From RUG11237 sp050874665 (GTDB taxonomy: Bacteria; Bacillota; Clostridia; Lachnospirales; Lachnospiraceae): a DNA stretch of 64,000 nt. The notes beneath the pieces were generated by a model. That model made no database searches and was not told where the DNA came from. It saw only the letters and a program-made list of their open reading frames with translations. This document shows positions 1 through 9,654 of this stretch, piece after piece. How positions within the stretch are numbered: position 1 is the stretch's first letter; the number at the start of each line of letters is the position of its first letter. The DNA lies in the NCBI GenBank assembly GCA_050874665.1, contig JBNMLC010000011.1, forward strand, positions 1 through 64,000, in the 5' to 3' direction. Both the position numbers and the translations under genes were made by a program.

Positions 1-1
1 A

Positions 2-2137
2 GTTGCCATGACAGCAGAAGGAAATAACTGGTATACCTATACAATAGAAGGTGCAACCAGTGCAAATATGTTATTTAACTGCAATGGAGATAAAGAAACA
101 GGAGACTTAGAAGGTGTAAAAGAGGGAGAGCATTGGTATAAAGACAACAAATGGTCTGATATCGATCCAAGTGGTCCGACACCAACGCCGGGTCCAACCA
201 GCACACCAAGACCGACCAGCACGCCAAGACCAACCAGAGACCCGAGTCTTCCAACACCAACTCCGATACCTAGAGATGTTGACTGGGATTTCAGAGATGA
301 AACGATTTACTTTGTAATGACGACACGATTCTATGATGGGGATCCAAGCAATAATGTATCTACCTGGAGAGATTCCACAGATTCAGGGGTGAATCCGGCA
401 AGTGATCCGGGTTGGCGCGGAGACTTTAAAGGATTGATTGAAAAACTCGATTACATTAAAGCGTTAGGTTTTACTGCTTTATGGATTACACCAGTAGTAA
501 AAAATGCATCAAATTATGATCATCATGGATATCATGCAATCAACCATGCTGTAGTTGATGTGAGGTATGAATCCGAAGGTGTAACTTATCAGGATTTGAT
601 TGATGCCTGTCATGAAAAGGGAATCAAAATCATTCAGGATATTGTTGTAAATCATAGTAGTGAATATGGGGAAGAAAACTTATATCCATTGTATACAAGA
701 AGCGATAACATTGCGGATTTAGCAAGAGAAGAAACCGCTATGACATTGACTGATTTCGGAAAATCTAAGGGAGTGGTGGATGATCTTATGTCTTCGCAGG
801 TGGGCGAATCAAGAATGAACGCAATGAAAGAGGATGCAATGGATACGGAGCGTATTTATCACCATGAAAAATCACTGCAGTGGGAAGGTTATACAGTTCA
901 AACAGCTCAGATGGGAGCTAACTGTGTGGATTTAAATACGGAAAATCCTGTTGTAACAGAATACTTAAAGAATTGTTATGTAAATTACATCAATATGGGT
1001 GTAGATGCATTCCGAATTGATACGGTAAAACACGTTTCCAGACTAAGCTTTAACAATGGATTCCTGCCATTCTTTCAGGAAGCCGGAGGTGATGACTTCT
1101 TCATGTTTGGAGAAGCGTGCGTGCTTAGAAATGAAGTATGGAATGATAATAAACCTGCAATTTCTGTTCCATTCTATACATGGAAAGAAAGCAAAGATTA
1201 CGGCTGGAGAAGTGATAAGACCTTAGAGGCAACTTTACATAATGAAGCAGCAGCTTATCAGTTATATGAAGATCAGACTGTGGAAAATCAGCCGACTAGT
1301 ACAAATGCATTTTTGGATGGAAATAATTACCACAAACCGGATTATTCAAAATTCTCAGGAATGGGTATGATTGACTTCTATATGCATCATCAGTTTGCAA
1401 ATGCAAACGCTGCGTTTGGTGTTGCAAAACAGGAAGATTCAGCGTTTAATGATTCTACGTGGAATGTTATGTATGTAGATTCTCACGATTATGGTCCGAA
1501 CAATGATGGCGGTCTTAGACAAAGATATGCCGGTGGTACACAGGCTTGGGCAGAAAATCTGAACCTTATGTTTACCTTCCGTGGAATACCATGTATCTAT
1601 TATGGAAGTGAAATTGAATTTAAAAAGGGAATGCAGATTGATGACTATGGAAGTCCATTGGAAAGTTCAGGACGTGCTTATTATGGTGACCATTTGGAAG
1701 GAAGCGTAACGGCAACAGATTTTGGTGAATATACCAATGCTTCCGGTGAAATTGCCAATACATTAAATTACCCATTAGTAAAACATATTCAGAGACTGAA
1801 TAAGATTAGAGCAGCTATTCCGGCATTAAGAAAAGGTCAGTATTCTACAGAAAATGTGAATGGAAGTTTAGCATACAAACGCCGTTATACAAATGACCAG
1901 GTTGGAATTGACAGTTTTGTATGTGTTGCTCTTACCGATGGTGCAACATTCTCAAATCTTCCGGGAGGAACTTATGTGGATGCGGTATCAGGTGATGTAC
2001 AGACAATAGGCGAAGGTGGAACACTTACCATCGCTGCACCGGGTAAAGGAAATATGAGAGTATATGTTCTTGACACCGGTAAGGGAAGTATAACAGGAGC
2101 TATTGGCTCTGAAATTGACGGACCTTATTTGAAATAA
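2..2137 (+). CDS. Extracellular alpha-amylase, CBM26-GH13 (5' partial)
   Basis: The reading frame is open to the left edge, so the ATG at 8 is probably internal and the N-terminus (signal peptide, further binding modules) lies outside. Counting from that ATG, residues 1-50 resemble the end of a starch-binding CBM26 module (NNWYTYTIEG, then HWYKDNKW). A Thr-Pro-rich linker runs to about 90. The GH13 catalytic domain follows with region I DIVVNH (211-216), nucleophile D338 in GVDAFRID, acid/base E369 in FGEA and D494 in DSHD; a beta-rich C-terminal domain ends the protein. No sortase motif is visible at the C-terminus. It should hydrolyse alpha-1,4-glucan outside the cell, supplying glucose next to a glycogen synthase gene. 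Family call is secure; the exact GH13 subfamily is not decided. Confidence 0.93.
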   Translation, partial: VAMTAEGNNWYTYTIEGATSANMLFNCNGDKETGDLEGVKEGEHWYKDNKWSDIDPSGPTPTPGPTSTPRPTSTPRPTRDPSLPTPTPIPRDVDWDFRDETIYFVMTTRFYDGDPSNNVSTWRDSTDSGVNPASDPGWRGDFKGLIEKLDYIKALGFTALWITPVVKNASNYDHHGYHAINHAVVDVRYESEGVTYQDLIDACHEKGIKIIQDIVVNHSSEYGEENLYPLYTRSDNIADLAREETAMTLTDFGKSKGVVDDLMSSQVGESRMNAMKEDAMDTERIYHHEKSLQWEGYTVQTAQMGANCVDLNTENPVVTEYLKNCYVNYINMGVDAFRIDTVKHVSRLSFNNGFLPFFQEAGGDDFFMFGEACVLRNEVWNDNKPAISVPFYTWKESKDYGWRSDKTLEATLHNEAAAYQLYEDQTVENQPTSTNAFLDGNNYHKPDYSKFSGMGMIDFYMHHQFANANAAFGVAKQEDSAFNDSTWNVMYVDSHDYGPNNDGGLRQRYAGGTQAWAENLNLMFTFRGIPCIYYGSEIEFKKGMQIDDYGSPLESSGRAYYGDHLEGSVTATDFGEYTNASGEIANTLNYPLVKHIQRLNKIRAAIPALRKGQYSTENVNGSLAYKRRYTNDQVGIDSFVCVALTDGATFSNLPGGTYVDAVSGDVQTIGEGGTLTIAAPGKGNMRVYVLDTGKGSITGAIGSEIDGPYLK

Positions 2138-2170
2138 TAATTTAAAATAATAAGCTATAAAAATGTAATT

Positions 2171-2212
2171 GCAAAACAGGAGCTTACCCGACAGGGTGGT
2201 TCCTGTTTTTGC
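2171..2212 (+). terminator. Rho-independent terminator after the amylase gene
   Basis: An 11-bp stem (GCAAAACAGGA pairing with TCCTGTTTTTGC) encloses a roughly 19-nt loop, with the T-run inside the 3' arm. It separates the amylase gene from glgA. Confidence 0.8.
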
Positions 2213-2292
2213 ATTCAGAAAATCAACTTGAATAAATTAACAAAATCGTATAAGATAATCTATAGACTATTTATTTCGTGAGGAGGATATGT

Positions 2293-3753
2293 ATGAAAAA
2301 AATATTGTTTGTGGCATCAGAGAGTGTACCCTTTATAAAAACAGGAGGTTTGGCAGATGTAGTTGGTGCCCTGCCAAAGTCATTTAACAAGGCAGAATAC
2401 GATGTAAGAGTGGTAATTCCGAATTATACTGCGATACCGTGGAAATACAGACAGAACTTTGAGTATGTACATCATTTTTATATGGATATGGGACATATGC
2501 AGAATAATGTATATGTGGGAATTATGAAATACGTATATCAGGGAGTAACCTACTATTTTATTGATAACGAACAGTATTTTGGCGGAGAAAAGCCATATGG
2601 AGATATCCGTTATGATATTGAAAAATTTACATTTTTTTCAAAAGCAGCATTGGCAATCTTACCGGTAATTAACTTTAAACCGGATATTATTCACTGTCAT
2701 GACTGGCAGACAGGTTTAGTGCCGGTATATTTGCGTACCCTTTATAGAGAAAATGGATTTTTCTGGGGAACCAAAGTGATTATGACGATACACAATCTGA
2801 AATTTCAGGGTGTATGGGATATCAAGACATTTAAATACATTACAGGATTACCGGATTATTCATTTTCCGAATATGATATGGGATACACCAGAGGATATGA
2901 TAAAGATGCGAATATGTTAAAGGGTGGTATTGTGTATGCAGACTATGTTACTACGGTAAGTGACACTTATGCTGGAGAAATACAGTCAGGATTTTATGGA
3001 GAAGGATTAGATGGTTTATTGCGTTATAAAAACCATTCCCTTTGTGGTATAGTAAACGGCATTGACTATGATGAATATAATCCGGAAACAGATCCTAATA
3101 TTTCAATTCATTATAATGCCAAAACATTTGATAAAAAGATATTTAGCAAACGTGCCTTGCAGGCAGAATTGGGACTGCCGATTGATGATAATAAATTTAT
3201 GATCGGTATTGTATCCCGTCTTACAAATCAGAAGGGACTTGACCTGGTAAAATGGGCAATGGATGGAATTGTAGATGAGAATGTACAGTTGGTAGTTCTT
3301 GGAACAGGAGAGTCTGAATATGAAAGCTTCTTCCAGCATTACCAGTGGAAGCTGGGTGACCGTGTTTCTGCAAATATTTATTTCTCTGAAAGATTGGCAC
3401 ATAGAATATATGCAGCTTCCGATGCAATTTTACTGCCATCTCTGTTTGAACCTTGCGGTCTGACACAGTTGATCTCTCTGCGCTACGGAACGGTACCGAT
3501 TGTCCGTGAAACAGGTGGACTGCGTGACACTGTTGAGCCATTTAATGAGTTTGAAGAAAAGGGAACCGGATTCTCATTCTATAATTACAATGGTCAGGAA
3601 TTGTTGGATACTGTTAATTATGCAAAGCGTGTATACTATGATATGCGTGATAAGTGGAATCATATGGCGGTTCGAGGAATGGAAAAAGACTTTTCATGGA
3701 ATACGGCAGCTAAGAAGTACGAAGACCTTTATGGTAGGGTTCTTGGCTGGTAA
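2293..3753 (+). CDS. glgA: Glycogen synthase (ADP-glucose type, GT5)
   Basis: Transfers glucose from ADP-glucose to the growing alpha-1,4-glucan in the cytoplasm. The 486-residue product has the usual GlgA length, the N-terminal ADP-glucose-binding KTGGL motif at residues 16-20, and in the second Rossmann half the motif FEPCGLTQ followed by TGGLRDTV, typical of GT5. The start at 2293 is chosen over an in-frame GTG at 2278 because AGGAGG at 2281-2286 sits 6 nt before it. No glgB, glgC or glgP is next to it; the gene stands alone between a terminator and a promoter. Its neighbour being a secreted amylase suggests linked starch uptake and storage, which is inference. Confidence 0.95.
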   Translation: MKKILFVASESVPFIKTGGLADVVGALPKSFNKAEYDVRVVIPNYTAIPWKYRQNFEYVHHFYMDMGHMQNNVYVGIMKYVYQGVTYYFIDNEQYFGGEKPYGDIRYDIEKFTFFSKAALAILPVINFKPDIIHCHDWQTGLVPVYLRTLYRENGFFWGTKVIMTIHNLKFQGVWDIKTFKYITGLPDYSFSEYDMGYTRGYDKDANMLKGGIVYADYVTTVSDTYAGEIQSGFYGEGLDGLLRYKNHSLCGIVNGIDYDEYNPETDPNISIHYNAKTFDKKIFSKRALQAELGLPIDDNKFMIGIVSRLTNQKGLDLVKWAMDGIVDENVQLVVLGTGESEYESFFQHYQWKLGDRVSANIYFSERLAHRIYAASDAILLPSLFEPCGLTQLISLRYGTVPIVRETGGLRDTVEPFNEFEEKGTGFSFYNYNGQELLDTVNYAKRVYYDMRDKWNHMAVRGMEKDFSWNTAAKKYEDLYGRVLGW

Positions 3754-3809
3754 GGAAAAATATGTAAAAAATGTTAAAAAATTCTTAAGCTTTTTTTCGG
3801 ATTTACATA

Positions 3810-3838
3810 TTGTAAAAATGTCATGCTTATCCTATACT
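3810..3838 (+). promoter_or_regulatory. Predicted sigma-A promoter for the amidase gene
   Basis: TTGTAA (3810-3815), a 17-nt spacer and TATACT (3833-3838) lie 60 nt upstream of the start codon at 3898. Confidence 0.6.
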
Positions 3839-3897
3839 TAGAAACGAAAGAAATTAGTGGAATTATTCACGAAAATGAAAGAAAGTAGGGGAATCAG

Positions 3898-6741
3898 ATG
3901 CGATTATTTTTAAAACGTAAAGGTTTTGGCAGGAACAAAGCAGGGAAGGCAACGGCAGTTTTCTGTGCATTGGCAATGCTGATAACCTTGAATGTGATGG
4001 CTACTATAACAAGTAGCGCAGCAACCACGAGTCAGTCTGTGGAATCTAAATCTTACGAAAGTATTGAGGTTACATGGTCAGCTATTGCGGGTGCGGAAAG
4101 TTATCAAATATGGCGTGCTGCAGGTAGTTTGAATGAAGCTACGCCATCTAGACCTTCGGATAAGGATTTTGAATGTATTGCTACCGGAATCAAAGGTCTT
4201 AGTTATGTGGACAGTGGTTTAGAGCCATATCGTACCTATTGGTATAAAGTGGCTGACGAAAAAGGTGAATTAAGTTCTTTAGTAGGATATACACATACAA
4301 CATACGGCAATACGAAAAACGTAAAAGCCCTGTCTAATGGTGATAACGTTACGATTACATGGGATGCTGTAGACGGAGCTTCTGCTTATGCCGTAACAAG
4401 AAGCTATATTGTAAATGGAACAGTTGTTGAAGATAACTATGAAAAAATTGTACATAGTAATATTTTCACAACCGATCATGATGCCTCTAAAATATATACA
4501 TATAAAGTGGTAGCGTATTTGGAAAGAAATACAGGAAACACGGTGGAAAAATTTTATGGTGATACAGACTGTCAGATGGTTTATATTATGCCGGCATCAA
4601 AGAGTATCAAGGCAGTCAGCAAAAATTATAATACGAACCAGATTACTTTTGCACAAGTAGATGGTGCAAGCGGATACAATATTTACCGCTCTACAAAGCA
4701 GGATAGTGGTTATGTCAAAGTAGGAAGTACAGATGTAAATGTGTGCACATATCAGGATACCGGGCTGGCTACAGGAACCACTTATTATTATAAAGTAGAA
4801 GCCTACAAGGTGGGAAATAATATTACAGGTGCAGGTATTATGAGCAGTGCAGCCAGTGCACAGCCAATGATTACCACACCGGTGAATATAACAGCAGCCA
4901 GTAAGAGTTATAACAGTATAAAAATAACCTGGAGTCAGGTAACAGGTGCACAGAAGTATGAGGTGTACCGTTCCACATCCAAAAATTCCGGATATACCAA
5001 GATTGGTACCAGCAAAACTACGAGTTATATTGATAAGAATTTAAAGACAAATCAGAAATACTTTTATAAAGTAAATGCGGTATACGGAAAATATGCCAGC
5101 GGTTACAGCCGGGTTACAAATACAAAGGCCGTACCTGCCGCAACGTCATCTCTGACAGTTACAAGTCAGGATTATAATCAGTTATATGTTAAATGGAAAA
5201 AGGTAACCGGTGCAAACAAATATGTCCTTTATCGTTCTAAAAAAGAAGTCGGTGGTTATAAAAAACTCGGAACATTCTTTACTACAACATTCTTAGACAC
5301 TGGTGTCAAGGGTGGTGTGAAATATTACTATAAATTAATACCTTATAGGGATAATGTAAAAGGAAAAGAAAGAGTGATGTCCGGAGTTGCCGTAACAAAA
5401 GCAGTGGAAGGATTAAAGTTATCTAACAGAACTGCAACAGCAAACAGACTTACATGGAATCAGGCATCTGGTGCTGACAGTTATCGTATTTATCGTTCTA
5501 CGAAGAAAAACGGTGAATACACACCAATTGGAAGAACTAAGAAATTGGCTTACACAGATAAAAATGCACAGACGGGTAAAAAATATTATTATAAAGTCTG
5601 TGGTCTGATTAATAACTATGAAGGTGAGTTCAGCACACCGAAGGCTATCGTGGCAAAACCACCTGCAGTTAAGAACTTGAAGGTAACAGGTTCTGGTGCA
5701 GGAAAAGTAAAACTTACCTGGAATAAATACAGCTATGCTGACAGTTATCAGATTTACGTTTCTTCTGAAAAGAAGTCAGGATATCGTTTGGCAAAAGAAG
5801 TGAAATCCAACAGCTATGTTGCAAGCCTTGCTTCTAACTCAACGACATATTTCAGAGTATATGCTGTGACAGGCGGAGTTCAGGGTGCTTATGCACAGAT
5901 TTCGTACACAGCGATTTCATCTATTACGTTAAATACTACAGAAGCAAATATTAAAACAGATGGTTCCATCCAGTTATATGCGAATATATTACCTGCAAAT
6001 GCAACAGATAAAACAATCACATGGAAATCTTCTAATAAGAAGGTAGCTACAGTAACCAATACAGGTCTTGTTACAGGTAAAAAACTTGGTACTTGTACCA
6101 TCACTGCAAAAGCAAGTAATGGTATGACGGCAACCTGTAGAGTTACAGTCAGTGAAATTATTATTGTATTAGATCCAGGGCATGGCGGAAGTGATCCGGG
6201 AACCAGCTATAATGGTGTATATGAAAAGAATATTAATTTAAAGATTGCACAGTATGCAAAGGCAGAATTAGAAACATATAACAATGTAAAAGTAATTATG
6301 ACAAGAACAGCAGATACTTATCCGACGCTGATTGAAAGAAGTCAGATTGCTGCAAACTATAAAGCAGATTTCTTTGTAAGTATTCATTGTAACATGCTTG
6401 CAAGCAAATCAACCGCAGCAAATGGTTCAGAAGTTTATGTTTCTCTGTCACCGAATTACAGTGCACCTACGGCACGAATGGGTAACCTTGTCATGTCTGA
6501 ACTTGTAAAAGTAGGAATGAAAAACAAAGGTGTGAAGACAGTTCGTGGTGAAAGTGGCTTAGATTATTATGCAGTCATTAGAAATACCGTAGCAAAAGGG
6601 GTACCGGCGATTTTAATAGAAGAGGGATATTTATCCGGAAGCAATGATTATGCTGTACTGAACAGCGATGCAGGACAAAAGAGATTAGGTACTGCAAATG
6701 CAACAGCAATTGCTACTTACTTTGAACTGAAAAAGAAATAA
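3898..6741 (+). CDS. Secreted N-acetylmuramoyl-L-alanine amidase with FN3 and Ig-like modules
   Basis: A signal peptide spans about residues 1-42 (ends SSAA). Then come about seven fibronectin-III-like modules of roughly 90 residues, recognisable from recurring GAxxYxIYRS and YYYKVxA strands, and a bacterial Ig-like (Big_2) module at about 674-752 (ITWKSSNKKVATV). The C-terminal 190 residues are an Amidase_3 zinc hydrolase: ligands H762 (DPGHGG), E776 and H830 (SIHCN), catalytic E908 (LIEEGYL). It should cleave the amide between N-acetylmuramic acid and L-alanine of peptidoglycan, the FN3 array serving as spacer or adhesin. There is no LPXTG motif; wall retention is probably non-covalent. Monocistronic, with its own promoter and terminator. 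Confidence 0.92.
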   Translation: MRLFLKRKGFGRNKAGKATAVFCALAMLITLNVMATITSSAATTSQSVESKSYESIEVTWSAIAGAESYQIWRAAGSLNEATPSRPSDKDFECIATGIKGLSYVDSGLEPYRTYWYKVADEKGELSSLVGYTHTTYGNTKNVKALSNGDNVTITWDAVDGASAYAVTRSYIVNGTVVEDNYEKIVHSNIFTTDHDASKIYTYKVVAYLERNTGNTVEKFYGDTDCQMVYIMPASKSIKAVSKNYNTNQITFAQVDGASGYNIYRSTKQDSGYVKVGSTDVNVCTYQDTGLATGTTYYYKVEAYKVGNNITGAGIMSSAASAQPMITTPVNITAASKSYNSIKITWSQVTGAQKYEVYRSTSKNSGYTKIGTSKTTSYIDKNLKTNQKYFYKVNAVYGKYASGYSRVTNTKAVPAATSSLTVTSQDYNQLYVKWKKVTGANKYVLYRSKKEVGGYKKLGTFFTTTFLDTGVKGGVKYYYKLIPYRDNVKGKERVMSGVAVTKAVEGLKLSNRTATANRLTWNQASGADSYRIYRSTKKNGEYTPIGRTKKLAYTDKNAQTGKKYYYKVCGLINNYEGEFSTPKAIVAKPPAVKNLKVTGSGAGKVKLTWNKYSYADSYQIYVSSEKKSGYRLAKEVKSNSYVASLASNSTTYFRVYAVTGGVQGAYAQISYTAISSITLNTTEANIKTDGSIQLYANILPANATDKTITWKSSNKKVATVTNTGLVTGKKLGTCTITAKASNGMTATCRVTVSEIIIVLDPGHGGSDPGTSYNGVYEKNINLKIAQYAKAELETYNNVKVIMTRTADTYPTLIERSQIAANYKADFFVSIHCNMLASKSTAANGSEVYVSLSPNYSAPTARMGNLVMSELVKVGMKNKGVKTVRGESGLDYYAVIRNTVAKGVPAILIEEGYLSGSNDYAVLNSDAGQKRLGTANATAIATYFELKKK

Positions 6742-6754
6742 AGAAATAATATAC

Positions 6755-6784
6755 ACACACCCGCCTTGTGCGGGTGTGTTTTTT
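6755..6784 (+). terminator. Rho-independent terminator after the amidase gene
   Basis: A 10-bp perfect stem (ACACACCCGC with GCGGGTGTGT), 5-nt loop and a run of T. Confidence 0.9.
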
Positions 6785-6794
6785 CGGTTAAAAT

Positions 6795-6868
6795 GATTAC
6801 AGTGTCAAAAGGCCACTTTCAGCCCTTGTGCAAGGACAGGCGGAATCAGACCCTTTGACACTGTAATC
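6795..6868. repeat. 74-nt palindromic element, 15-bp perfect arms
   Basis: GATTACAGTGTCAAA (6795-6809) is exactly complementary to TTTGACACTGTAATC (6854-6868). The enclosed 44 nt contain a smaller CCTTG/CAAGG hairpin. No T-run follows the 3' arm, so it does not look like a terminator. It could be a REP-like or MITE-like element or a structured leader of the next gene, whose ribosome site lies 25 nt downstream. Confidence 0.5.
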
Positions 6869-6901
6869 TTAAAATGCAAATAAAAGAACAAAAAGGAGAG
6901 C

Positions 6902-8668
6902 ATGACATTTCTTATGAAAGTATTGTTAACGGCAATCAATGCAAAATATATTCATTCTAATCTTGCTGTTTATTCACTAAGAGCAAATCTGAAAGAATAC
7001 AAAGATAATGTAAAACTAAAAGAATATACAATAAATCATAAACGTGAGGCGGTGATACAGGATATTTATCTGGAACATCCCGATGTATTGGCATTGTCCT
7101 GCTATATTTGGAATGTCGATTTTATTCGTGGCATACTTGCAGATATTAAAAAGATGCTTCCACAAACGGAAATCTGGCTTGGAGGACCGGAAGTTACTTA
7201 TTTATCGGAACAGTTTTTAAAAGAAAATCCGTGGGTAAAAGGAATTATACGTGGAGAAGGAGAAGTTACTTTTCGTGAATTAGTTTCCTTTTATGTGGAT
7301 AAACAAATAAAATTAAAGGATATTTGTGGATTAACTTATGTCCAGGAGGGAACCATTTATTCGAATCCTGACAGAGAGCTTGTTTCTATGGATGATTTAA
7401 CATTTGCCTATGAGGACTTAAACGATTTTGAAAACAGAATTATTTATTATGAAAGCAGCAGAGGGTGTCCATATTCATGTGCGTATTGTCTGTCTTCTGT
7501 GGATAAGAGTGTCCGTTTTCGAAGTCTTGAGCTGGTGGAAAAGGAATTATTGTTTTTTATAGAACATAAAGTTCCACAGGTGAAATTTGTGGATAGAACC
7601 TTTAATTGTTCTCGCAAACATACGATGGGTATCTTCCAGATCATTAAAAAGTATGACAATGGTATCACTAATTTTCATTTTGAGATTTCGGCGGATATTT
7701 TAAATGAAGAGGAATTGCATTTCTTAAGTACACTCCGGCCAGGACTGGTACAGTTAGAAATCGGCGTACAGTCTGTAAATGAACAGACAATTTCTGCCAT
7801 TCACAGGAAAACAACTTTTGAAAAGTTAAAGAAAAATGTATTGTTTATCAAACAAAAGGGAAATATTCATCAGCATCTGGATTTGATTGCAGGTCTGCCA
7901 TACGAAGGATATCAAAGCTTTTCCCACTCCTTTGATGAAGTCTATGAAATGAGACCGGAGCAGCTGCAGTTGGGCTTTTTAAAGGTTTTAAAAGGGGCAT
8001 ACATATATGATGTCCAGAAAGAGTATGGTATCGTTTACAGCAGCCTTGCACCATATGAAGTATTAAAAACAAACTGGTTGAGCTATGATGAAATTATTCG
8101 TTTAAAGCAGGTAGAGGACATGGTAGAAGTATATTATAATAGTATGCAGTTTGTGCGTACCGTGGAATTTTTACTTCCTTTTTTCGGGAGTGCTTTTTTG
8201 ATGTATGAGAGTCTTGGAAAATACTATGAAGAAAAAGAACTGTTTCAGGTCAGCCATTCTAGAATGGCAAGGTACGAAATATTGTTAAAATTTGTACAAG
8301 AGCAATTACTGCCACAATTAGAGGAGCAAGAGGACGTGATAGAGTGTCTGAAAGAATGTCTGCTTTATGATTTATATCTTAGAGAAAACTTAAAAAATCG
8401 TCCCAAATGGGCTGACAGCCAGGAAGAATATAAGGAAGCAATTCGTCAGTTTTATAAAAAAGAAGCACAGGAAAAGATTTATTTGACAGATTATGAAAAA
8501 ACAGAAGAAAAACAGCTATACCGCATGACACATTTAGAAATATTTCATTATGACGTGCAGGATAGCTTTGAAAAAAAGTTAATGCCTATTCTTTTTGATT
8601 ATGAAAACCGAAGTCCATTGAGTCATGAAGCCGGAACTTTTCATGTAAAGGAACTTAGGAATCTTTAA
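6902..8668 (+). CDS. B12-binding radical SAM protein (DUF4080 type)
   Basis: 588 residues. The first 140 form a cobalamin-binding Rossmann-like domain (LSCYIWNV, then WLGGPEVTY). The radical SAM core begins near residue 180 with the cluster motif C189, C193, C196 in GCPYSCAYC. The last ~200 residues match the DUF4080 tail that marks this family in clostridia. It should bind a 4Fe-4S cluster, S-adenosylmethionine and a corrinoid; members with this layout are predicted methyltransferases or C-C-bond enzymes, substrate unknown. Start is ambiguous: the ATG at 6902 has GGAG only 3 nt upstream, while the ATG at 6914 (MKVLLTAINAKY) matches the usual N-terminus but sits far from it. It converges with the next gene, only 8 nt between stop codons. 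Confidence 0.85.
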   Translation: MTFLMKVLLTAINAKYIHSNLAVYSLRANLKEYKDNVKLKEYTINHKREAVIQDIYLEHPDVLALSCYIWNVDFIRGILADIKKMLPQTEIWLGGPEVTYLSEQFLKENPWVKGIIRGEGEVTFRELVSFYVDKQIKLKDICGLTYVQEGTIYSNPDRELVSMDDLTFAYEDLNDFENRIIYYESSRGCPYSCAYCLSSVDKSVRFRSLELVEKELLFFIEHKVPQVKFVDRTFNCSRKHTMGIFQIIKKYDNGITNFHFEISADILNEEELHFLSTLRPGLVQLEIGVQSVNEQTISAIHRKTTFEKLKKNVLFIKQKGNIHQHLDLIAGLPYEGYQSFSHSFDEVYEMRPEQLQLGFLKVLKGAYIYDVQKEYGIVYSSLAPYEVLKTNWLSYDEIIRLKQVEDMVEVYYNSMQFVRTVEFLLPFFGSAFLMYESLGKYYEEKELFQVSHSRMARYEILLKFVQEQLLPQLEEQEDVIECLKECLLYDLYLRENLKNRPKWADSQEEYKEAIRQFYKKEAQEKIYLTDYEKTEEKQLYRMTHLEIFHYDVQDSFEKKLMPILFDYENRSPLSHEAGTFHVKELRNL

Positions 8669-8676
8669 AGATATCA

Positions 8677-9315
8677 TCAGATATCATCAAAGCCGGAACC
8701 GGAAGCAATGTAGGCATTCTCTAAATTTTCGAGAATGTTATTTTTTAACAAGGTATCCAGTGTTTCGGCTGTTTTTATTAAGTTAAGTATTTTATCACTT
8801 TCCTTTGACTGTACATAAAGAGAGGAAAGCAGCTGGTAGGTGGAGCTCACATCGCTTTTGCAGTCTATGGCAAATTCTAATACCGTTTTGGCATCCTCGG
8901 GACGATTTAGCTCTAAAAGGCGACTCCCCCATTGGTTTAAGGTTCTTACCAGGTCAGTGAAATTCTGGTCGCATTCGCTTAAATACGGAAAGTTAGGTGC
9001 GCCGTAGGTAAGCTTTAAATCTGTATTGGAAATGCCGGTAAGATTAATAATGTCCTTTTCCGATAAAAAAGTAATAAAATTTTGATATTCCTGCAGCTTT
9101 TCATCTTGTGTAGGCTGCATGGGAAGCTGGTCTAAAGGAATAGTAATCAATGTTAAATCGTTCATTGGCTTTTTTCGTGTACTGTTGGCTAAAGCTTCTC
9201 GTTGCCAAAATTTTTCTGAACTTTTACGGGCGATTCGAATGGCCTTCGCACGCTCGTAGGCGTACCAGACAACAATCAGTATAACAAGGAAAAAGGTTGC
9301 AAAAAATCTAGACAT
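8677..9315 (-). CDS. Membrane-anchored hypothetical protein with TPR-like C-terminus
   Basis: 212 residues. One N-terminal transmembrane segment (about 4-22, FFATFFLVILIVVWYAY) is followed by a basic stretch, placing the bulk of the protein in the cytoplasm. The C-terminal half is helical, with TPR-like pairs (LNRPEDAKTVLEFAIDC, then LLSSLYVQSKESDKIL). I do not recognise the family. It is transcribed alone against its neighbours; AAGGAT lies 10 nt before the ATG. Confidence 0.7.
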   Translation of the reverse strand: MSRFFATFFLVILIVVWYAYERAKAIRIARKSSEKFWQREALANSTRKKPMNDLTLITIPLDQLPMQPTQDEKLQEYQNFITFLSEKDIINLTGISNTDLKLTYGAPNFPYLSECDQNFTDLVRTLNQWGSRLLELNRPEDAKTVLEFAIDCKSDVSSTYQLLSSLYVQSKESDKILNLIKTAETLDTLLKNNILENLENAYIASGSGFDDI

Positions 9316-9389
9316 AGTTTATAATATCCTTTCTAGAAAGAGTTTTTTTATCAAATAAAATAAATAATAAATTTCGAGGTGAACACAGC

Positions 9390-9494
9390 ATGATTAATAT
9401 GAATAATCCAAAAACAAAAAAAACCGTTGCGGGTGTAATTGCAGGCGTTTTAGTATTATCTATGGTAGTAGGGTTATTTGCTTCTTTGTTATAA
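9390..9494 (+). CDS. Small single-span membrane protein, 34 residues
   Basis: The frame starts at ATG 9390 with GAGGTG (9376-9381) 8 nt upstream and ends at TAA 9492-9494. The product has a Lys-rich N-terminus (NPKTKKT) followed by one hydrophobic helix of about 20 residues (VAGVIAGVLVLSMVVGLFAS), a glycine-containing span typical of small membrane proteins. The ribosome site and clean composition argue that it is real. Function unknown; it lies between the minus-strand membrane protein and the VanW gene. Confidence 0.6.
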   Translation: MINMNNPKTKKTVAGVIAGVLVLSMVVGLFASLL

Positions 9495-9505
9495 TACTAC
9501 ATACT

Positions 9506-9563
9506 AATATACCGATATAGTTTATCAGAAAATGGACAAATATGTCAAATATATTGGTATATA
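9506..9563. repeat. Imperfect inverted repeat between small ORF and VanW gene
   Basis: AATATACCGATATA (9506-9519) pairs with TATATTGGTATATA (9550-9563) with one wobble and one mismatch; the 30-nt loop contains a second small palindrome GACA-AATA-TGTC (9534-9545). No T-run follows. It may be a structured leader or a protein site; no match to a known riboswitch was recognised. Confidence 0.35.
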
Positions 9564-9654
9564 TGTGCCTTTTAAAATTTGAAATTATATGTTAAAATAA
9601 TAACATTGATAAAAAATTGTTTATAGTGATTTATTTTAGAGAAGGGGAAGCGTT

